A stretch of DNA of 64,000 bases. Source: Pseudomonas sp. Bc-h (GTDB taxonomy: Bacteria > Pseudomonadota > Gammaproteobacteria > Pseudomonadales > Pseudomonadaceae). Positions 58,801 through 64,000 of this stretch are shown piece by piece. The DNA is taken from NCBI RefSeq assembly GCF_002080045.1, contig NZ_MUIN01000005.1:82362-146361 (forward strand), written 5' to 3'. A model generated the notes under the pieces. That model saw nothing but the letters and a program-made list of their open reading frames with translations. It did no database searches and was not told the origin of the DNA. Position 1 is the stretch's first letter. Every line of letters starts with the position of its first letter. The position numbers were made by a program, and so were the translations under genes.

Positions 58801-60261
58801 TTATTCCACACCGCGCGGCAGATACAGCGTGACCCGCAGCCCGCCCTCGCGCAGGTTCTGCAGCGTCACTTCACCGCCGTGGCTGTGGGCAATGTTTCGG
58901 GCAATCCCCAGGCCCAGGCCGTAGCCCTGCTGCTGTTTGCCGGCCAGACGAAAATGCGGTTCGAACACCTGTTCCAGCCTTTGTTCAGGCACGCCAGGCC
59001 CCTCATCCTCGACATGCAGCACGAACGCCTCGGCATCGTCTTCAATGTACAGGTGCGCTTTGTCACCGTATTTGATGGCGTTATCGATCAGGTTGCCCAT
59101 ACAGCGTCGCAGTGCCAGCGGTTTGCCGTAAAACATCGACATCGCTTTGCCTTTCAGCGTTACTGTGCCGCCGCCATTGGGCCCCAGATACGGCTCGATC
59201 AGGCAGTCGAGCGCGTGATTGAGATCCACAGGCTCGATGTTCTCGTGGATGTCGGTGTCCTTAACGCATTGCAGCGCCCCCTTGACCAGCAGCTCGAGCT
59301 CGTCGAGATCGCGGGTGAATTTGAACTGCATTTCCTCGTCTTCCAGCAGCTCGACGCGCAGACGCAAGCGTGTGATCGGCGTGCGCAGATCGTGGGAAAT
59401 GGCGCTGAACAACTGCCCACGCTCGGTCAGATAACGGCTGATGCGATCACGCATGGTGTTGAAGGCCCGAGTCACTTCGATCACTTCGCTGCCGCCCCCC
59501 TCCACCACCGGCTCGACATCTGCCCCCAGCGACAGATCCCGCGCAGCCCGGGCCAGGCGTTTGAGCGGACCGCTCTGCCAATGCACCAGCAGGCCGATGA
59601 ACACCAGCAGGAAGATGCTCGTCAGGCCGATGAACCAGACCTGCTGCGACGGCAGGCCTTCCTCTTCGAGCATGGTGTACGGCTCAGGCAACAGCGAAGC
59701 GATGTACAGCCATTCACCGGGTGACAGCTCGATCTGCGTCACCAGAACCGGCGGATTCACCGGCTCCAGCGTCAATGCGTAATGGGCCCAGGAACGCGGC
59801 AGTTCATCGAGCTTCAGGCCGCTGTTGAAGATGCGCAGATCCTCGGGACGCACGAAGCGAACCAGGATGTCCGGGTCGGCCCCAAGGTTCTGCCGCAGCA
59901 CCTGCCCGACTACGTTGATCACCGCTGACTTGCGCACCGTGGGCTCCAGCACCTGCATGTCCAGCGGTCGATCATTGAGCGATACGAAAAAGCGCGTCCC
60001 GCCCATGCTGCGCAGCTGATCGAGCACCAACGGCCTGAACGCAACGGGCAATGATCGGAAGTAACTGACGCTCGCAGCCATGGAAAAACCCAGGCTGCGG
60101 GCGCTGGTGACCAGGCCTTCCATCTGCGTGGCGCGCAGTTGAGACAGCCAGATCAGGCTGGATAAGGTCTGTGCCAGCAACACCGCCAGCAAGGTCAACA
60201 GCAGCATGCGCCCCAGCAGCGAGCGCGGTACCGGCAGACGGCGCTTTTTTTCGGTCGACAT
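58801..60261 (-). CDS. gtrS: Sensor histidine kinase GtrS of the glucose two-component system
   Basis: A 486-residue kinase. Membrane helices lie at about 15-40 and 208-228, enclosing a periplasmic sensor. A HAMP linker follows, then a HisKA domain with AISHDLRTPITRLRLRVELL (phospho-His near residue 290). The HATPase_c domain shows NLIDNAIKYGD, DEGPGVPEQ and GYGLGLGIARNIAHSHGG. In P. aeruginosa GtrS responds to ketogluconate or 6-phosphogluconate and activates glucose uptake through GltR. It starts six bases after gltR. Confidence 0.92.
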   Translation of the reverse strand: MSTEKKRRLPVPRSLLGRMLLLTLLAVLLAQTLSSLIWLSQLRATQMEGLVTSARSLGFSMAASVSYFRSLPVAFRPLVLDQLRSMGGTRFFVSLNDRPLDMQVLEPTVRKSAVINVVGQVLRQNLGADPDILVRFVRPEDLRIFNSGLKLDELPRSWAHYALTLEPVNPPVLVTQIELSPGEWLYIASLLPEPYTMLEEEGLPSQQVWFIGLTSIFLLVFIGLLVHWQSGPLKRLARAARDLSLGADVEPVVEGGGSEVIEVTRAFNTMRDRISRYLTERGQLFSAISHDLRTPITRLRLRVELLEDEEMQFKFTRDLDELELLVKGALQCVKDTDIHENIEPVDLNHALDCLIEPYLGPNGGGTVTLKGKAMSMFYGKPLALRRCMGNLIDNAIKYGDKAHLYIEDDAEAFVLHVEDEGPGVPEQRLEQVFEPHFRLAGKQQQGYGLGLGIARNIAHSHGGEVTLQNLREGGLRVTLYLPRGVE

Positions 60262-60267
60262 CGGCGA

Positions 60268-61005
60268 TCAGTAACCGTTGCTGGCTTGCGGCAGCACGTT
60301 GGCCGCCAACAGATAACCGCTGCCTCGCACCGTACGGATAAGTCGCGGCGCCTTGCCGGTGTCCCGCAGACGCTGGCGCAAGCGACTCACGGCCATGTCG
60401 ACGATCCGCTCCAGCGGCATCAGCTCACGGCCACGGGTGGCGTTGCCGATGGTGTCGCGGTCGAGGATCTGCTGCGGGTTGTCGAGAAACAGTTTGAGCA
60501 GCGCGAAATCGGCGCCAGACAGAATCACTTCTTCGCCGTCGTTGTGGAACAGCCGATGGCTGACCATATCCAGACGCCATTCATCGAACACCAGCACCTC
60601 GCCTCCGGCACGTTCCTGGCCGAACTGGGCACGACGCAGCAGTGCCTTGATCCGGGCCTGAAGCTCGCGAGGGCTGAAAGGCTTGGCCATGTAGTCGTCG
60701 GCGCCGAGCTCCAGACCGATGACGCGGTCGGCCTCGTCGGAGCTGGCGGTGAGCATGATGATCGGAACATGAGGCTGACGCGGGTGCTGCCTGACCCAGC
60801 GGCAAAGGCTGAAGCCGTCTTCGTCGGGGAGCATGACATCGAGAATCAGCAGGTCGCTCGGCTCGTCGTTGAAGGCCTGACGAAACTGGGCACCGTCGCC
60901 GACGGTGCGCACCTGGAAGCCGGAGCGGCTCAGGTAGGCTTGCAGCAATTCACGAATCTCCTGGTCATCGTCGACCACCAGAATCGATTTACTGACAGCG
61001 TTCAC
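60268..61005 (-). CDS. gltR: Response regulator GltR
   Basis: A 245-residue OmpR-type regulator. The receiver domain has the acidic pair DDDQE and phospho-acceptor LLILDVMLPDEDG; the C-terminal winged helix ends RQRLRDTGKAPRLIRTVRGSGYLL. It controls oprB and gts transport genes. The GTG at 61005 gives the family N-terminus behind AAGGACG; the longer upstream frame lies in an intergenic repeat. Confidence 0.92.
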   Translation of the reverse strand: MNAVSKSILVVDDDQEIRELLQAYLSRSGFQVRTVGDGAQFRQAFNDEPSDLLILDVMLPDEDGFSLCRWVRQHPRQPHVPIIMLTASSDEADRVIGLELGADDYMAKPFSPRELQARIKALLRRAQFGQERAGGEVLVFDEWRLDMVSHRLFHNDGEEVILSGADFALLKLFLDNPQQILDRDTIGNATRGRELMPLERIVDMAVSRLRQRLRDTGKAPRLIRTVRGSGYLLAANVLPQASNGY

Positions 61006-61031
61006 GTTGGTCGTCCTTGTAAGCACTGGAA

Positions 61032-61039
61032 TTGTTGTT
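61032..61039 (-). promoter_or_regulatory. Candidate Hfq/Crc motif upstream of gltR
   Basis: AACAACAA on the minus strand, 26 bases before the gltR GTG and upstream of its AAGGA. It is the third A-rich site among the glucose genes. Confidence 0.4.
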
Positions 61040-61048
61040 ATGAGAGAA

Positions 61049-61121
61049 GCAGCTGCAAGCCTCAAGCTCCAAGCCTCAAGAAAAAGCAGGGCCGTGCGCG
61101 GTCGCTCTTGCAGCTTGTAGC
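61049..61121. repeat. Imperfect inverted repeat between glk and gltR
   Basis: AGCTGCAAG (61051) and CTTGCAGCT (61107) form the outer stem. The inner part repeats CAAGCTCCAAGCCTCAAG-like words. It resembles a dispersed Pseudomonas intergenic element and ends next to the glk stop. Confidence 0.6.
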
Positions 61122-62090
61122 TTACAGCTGGCGGTTCGCCGCGGCCTGATCCAGCGCCACGCCAGCGCCCATCAGGCCCGGATACTCGGCGGTTACCAAC
61201 CACACTGGCACATCCTTGAAGTAATCCTTCATCAGGCCCTTCTGCGCCAGCGCCTTGTTGAAGCCGCTCTGCTTGAAGAACTCGATGAACCGCGGGATCA
61301 CGCCACCGGCAATATACACACCGCCGCGACCGCCGACAGTCAACACATTGTTACCGGCCACGCGACCAAGGAATACGCAGAACTGTTCCAGCACCGCGCT
61401 GGCTACCGGATCGCCACTGACCGCGGCCGAAGTAATGGCAGCAGGCGACTTCAATACCGGCTCGATTTCATCCAGCGCGCAGCTGACCCGGTACAGCAGC
61501 AACAAACCGGCGCCGCTCAGAATCGTTTCGGCACTCACGTGCTCGTGCTCGGCCATCAGGCGCGTCCACAGCAACGCCTCGCGCGCAGTACCAATAGGAA
61601 GATCGACATGCCCGCCCTCCCCCGGCACGGCGGTCCAATGGCTTGCGCCAGTGCGGATCAAGGTGCCGACGCCCAGGCCGGTGCCGGGACCGATCACCAC
61701 GCGAGCAGCGTTCGGATCGCCCTTGCCGTGGCGCACTGTCAGGTATTCATCCTCACGCAGGCGAGTCATGCCCAGCGCCATGGCGGTGAAGTCGTTGACC
61801 ATGATCAGGTTGTCGATCTTCAGCGCTGCGCAGAACTTCTGACGATTGATCTTCCAGTGACTGTTGGTGAAATGGAAATCATCACCGGTCACAGGCCCCG
61901 CCACCGCCAGGCAGATAGAGCCGACATCGCCCAGCTGCAGCTCCAGATCCTGTAAATAGATCAGCAGAGCCTTTTCGGGACTGGCGTAATCGACCGTCGG
62001 GAAGACCCGGATCGAATGCAATTGATCGTCTTCCCAAATGGCAAAACGAGCATTTGTGCCGCCGATATCACCCACCATCGCCAATGTCAC
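61122..62090 (-). CDS. glk: Glucokinase
   Basis: A 322-residue group A glucokinase. The ATP phosphate-binding loop is [15 protein letters not shown] at the N-terminus; NDFTAMALG and [12 protein letters not shown] are the substrate and nucleotide blocks. It makes glucose-6-phosphate from glucose delivered by GtsABCD. It starts with GTG overlapping the edd stop (GTGA). Confidence 0.95.
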   Translation of the reverse strand: MTLAMVGDIGGTNARFAIWEDDQLHSIRVFPTVDYASPEKALLIYLQDLELQLGDVGSICLAVAGPVTGDDFHFTNSHWKINRQKFCAALKIDNLIMVNDFTAMALGMTRLREDEYLTVRHGKGDPNAARVVIGPGTGLGVGTLIRTGASHWTAVPGEGGHVDLPIGTAREALLWTRLMAEHEHVSAETILSGAGLLLLYRVSCALDEIEPVLKSPAAITSAAVSGDPVASAVLEQFCVFLGRVAGNNVLTVGGRGGVYIAGGVIPRFIEFFKQSGFNKALAQKGLMKDYFKDVPVWLVTAEYPGLMGAGVALDQAAANRQL

Positions 62091-63913
62091 TTGAGCGTCT
62101 CCAGATTCGTAGTGAAGGCGCTGGCGCCCTTCTCTGCCGAGCTGAAGGCCATGCGCATGAAACCGAACAGCTCGCGTCCAGTGCCCACGTTATGGGACAG
62201 ACTTCCGATTGCCGGCTCTCTGGCCGCCAATTCTGCCGGTTCGACCAGAACTTGCAACGTCCCTTTCACGCCATCTACCCGAATGACGTCCCCATCCCGC
62301 ACAAGTGCCAATGGGCCACCATCGGACGCTTCAGGGCAAACGTGAATCGCTGCCGGGATTTTCCCCGAGGCGCCGGACATGCGGCCGTCGGTGATCAATG
62401 CGACCTTGAAGCCACGATCCTGCAGCACGCCGAGGAACGGCGTCATTTTGTGCAACTCGGGCATGCCATTGGAGCGAGGGCCCTGGAAGCGCATGACCGC
62501 AACAAAATCACACTCCAGCTCACCGGCCTTGAACGCATCGGCCAGATCTTGTTGGTCTTCGAATACCTTGGCCGGTGCTTCAACGATCTGATGCTCCAGC
62601 GCCACCGCCGAAACCTTCATCACGCCTCGCCCAAGGTTGCCTTCCATCACACGCAGGCCGCCTTCCGGGGAGAACGGGCGAGCGATCGGACGCAGGATGT
62701 TTTCGTCCAGGCTCTCGATCGGGCCGTCACGCCATACCAGCTTGCCATCGTCGAGGAACGGCTCCTGGGTGTAGCGACGAAGGCCACGGCCCACCACGGT
62801 ATTGACGTCTTCGTGAAGCAAACCGGCATCAAGCAATTCGCGGATCAGGAACGACATCCCGCCTGCTGCCTGGAAGTGGTTGATGTCGGCTTTGCCGTTT
62901 GGATAAACGTGAGTCAGGGTCGGCACGACTTCCGACAAGTCGGCCATGTCCTGCCAGGTCAACTGAATGCCTGCGCACTGCGCGATGGCTGGCATGTGCA
63001 GTGTGTGGTTGGTGGAGCCACCCGTCGCGTGCAGGGCAACAATCGAGTTGACCAGCGAACGCTCGTCCACAATCTCTCCGAGTGGGATGAATTCGCCGCT
63101 CTGCTTTGTCAGACGCGTTACCTGGAAAGCCGCTTCGCGGGTCAGGGCATCGCGCAGCGGTGTGTAGGGATTGACGAAGGAGGCGCCTGGCAAGTGCAGC
63201 CCCATGACTTCCATGAGCAGCTGGTTGGTGTTCGCCGTGCCATAGAACGTGCAGGTGCCCGGGCCGTGGTAGGACTTCATTTCAGAGTCCAGCAGCTCCT
63301 CGCGGGTCGCCTTGCCTTCGGCGTAACGCTGCCGCACGTCGGCTTTTTCTTTGTTGGAAATGCCCGACACCATCGGTCCACCCGGCACAAAGATCGTCGG
63401 CAGATGCCCGAAACGCAGGGAGCCCATCAGCAGCCCCGGCACAATCTTGTCGCAAATACCGAGCATCAGCGCCGCATCGAACATGTTGTGCGACAGGGCG
63501 ACCGCCGCTGCCATCGCAATGACTTCCCGGCTGGCGATACTCAGTTCCATGCCCGGCTCGCCCTGGGTCACGCCATCGCACATGGCCGGCACACCGCCCG
63601 CGAACTGACCGACCGAGCCGATTTCACGCAGGGCCTTTTTGATCTGTTCGGGAAAGTGTTCGTACGGCTGATGCGCCGAAAGCATGTCGTTGTACGAGGA
63701 AACGATGGCGACGTTGGCCGCGTTCATCATGCGCAGGCTGTTCTTGTCTTCGGTGCCACACGCCGCGACGCCATGGGCGAAGTTGGCGCATTGCAGTTTG
63801 CCACGCATCGGTCCGTCGCTCGCCGCGCCCCGGATCAGTTGCAGATAGCGCTGACGGGTTTCACGGCTGCGAGCGATCAGCCGTTCGGTTACCTCAAGGA
63901 CGCGGGGATGCAT
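62087..63913 (-). CDS. edd: 6-phosphogluconate dehydratase
   Basis: A 608-residue IlvD/Edd family Fe-S dehydratase. Candidate cluster and active-site blocks are [24 protein letters not shown] and [12 protein letters not shown]. It forms KDPG from 6-phosphogluconate, the key Entner-Doudoroff step. The ATG at 63913 is preferred because GGAG lies nine bases upstream; an ATG two codons earlier is too close to it. Its promoter and any HexR box probably lie near or beyond the right edge. Confidence 0.96.
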   Translation of the reverse strand: MHPRVLEVTERLIARSRETRQRYLQLIRGAASDGPMRGKLQCANFAHGVAACGTEDKNSLRMMNAANVAIVSSYNDMLSAHQPYEHFPEQIKKALREIGSVGQFAGGVPAMCDGVTQGEPGMELSIASREVIAMAAAVALSHNMFDAALMLGICDKIVPGLLMGSLRFGHLPTIFVPGGPMVSGISNKEKADVRQRYAEGKATREELLDSEMKSYHGPGTCTFYGTANTNQLLMEVMGLHLPGASFVNPYTPLRDALTREAAFQVTRLTKQSGEFIPLGEIVDERSLVNSIVALHATGGSTNHTLHMPAIAQCAGIQLTWQDMADLSEVVPTLTHVYPNGKADINHFQAAGGMSFLIRELLDAGLLHEDVNTVVGRGLRRYTQEPFLDDGKLVWRDGPIESLDENILRPIARPFSPEGGLRVMEGNLGRGVMKVSAVALEHQIVEAPAKVFEDQQDLADAFKAGELECDFVAVMRFQGPRSNGMPELHKMTPFLGVLQDRGFKVALITDGRMSGASGKIPAAIHVCPEASDGGPLALVRDGDVIRVDGVKGTLQVLVEPAELAAREPAIGSLSHNVGTGRELFGFMRMAFSSAEKGASAFTTNLETLK

Positions 63914-64000
63914 TGTCATGAACTCCAGGCTAGCGGATGTGGTCACCCGTTCAGGCCCTTTCAAAACTGGTGACAATTCGCGGCCTTGAAGAAACGCTTC
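63914..64000. other. edd leader, right window edge
   Basis: Non-coding so far as can be seen; 87 bases upstream of edd. No convincing HexR-type palindrome or promoter was recognised before the edge. Confidence 0.4.

Noticed and set aside
62054..63973. 639-codon open frame on the plus strand opposite edd
   Set aside because: Antisense to edd, with no motif or ribosome-binding site; explained by codon bias.

Overview
The window reads as a piece of a Pseudomonas chromosome. It carries AlgW, the HexR, GtrS/GltR, GtsABCD and OprB glucose system, a complete set of Entner-Doudoroff genes, fused CysNC, and the rpoN-hpf-ptsN-rapZ-ptsO block. It also has four copies of a REP-type inverted pair built on GCCGGCGGTGGC-like arms. 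I favour the syringae/fluorescens side of the genus, but this is an impression from protein and repeat similarity. Coding density is high, GC is high, and long open frames antisense to genes are common. I see no rRNA, tRNA, CRISPR array, insertion sequence or prophage.

Layout. 1-12 kb: rsmI (partial), lpoA-yraN-gmhA/diaA-dolP, sspAB, the cytochrome bc1 genes petABC, rplM-rpsI, a Tas-type aldo-keto reductase and an acyl-CoA dehydrogenase. 12.2-18.6 kb: an accessory cluster of five same-strand genes. These are a GlxA-type regulator, an amino-acid 2-monooxygenase-like flavoenzyme, a nitrilase-superfamily amidase, an internally duplicated membrane protein of unknown family, and an asparaginase. 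18.6-43.3 kb: core genes, namely zapE, trpS, zapG, cysDNC, algW, hisGDC, murA, ibaG, mlaFEDCB, kdsDC-lptCAB, rpoN, hpf, ptsN, rapZ and ptsO. 43.5-47.3 kb: a mixed segment with a diguanylate cyclase, a ferritin-like-fold DUF2383 protein, a DUF3820 protein and a class V aminotransferase-fold enzyme. 47.6-64 kb: glucose uptake and catabolism, namely eda, pgl, zwf, hexR, a hexose-6-phosphate mutarotase, oprB, gtsDCBA, gtrS-gltR, glk and edd.

How the genes work together. Glucose crosses the outer membrane through OprB and the inner membrane through GtsABCD. Glk phosphorylates it, Zwf and Pgl convert it to 6-phosphogluconate, and Edd and Eda split that to pyruvate and glyceraldehyde-3-phosphate. 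HexR and GtrS/GltR provide control, and A-rich motifs at several translation starts suggest Hfq/Crc catabolite repression. The MlaFEDCB, KdsDC and LptCAB genes maintain the outer membrane.

The best candidate for something undescribed is the 12.2-18.6 kb cluster. It is predicted to turn an amino acid into an amide and then an acid, with a candidate transporter of unknown family.
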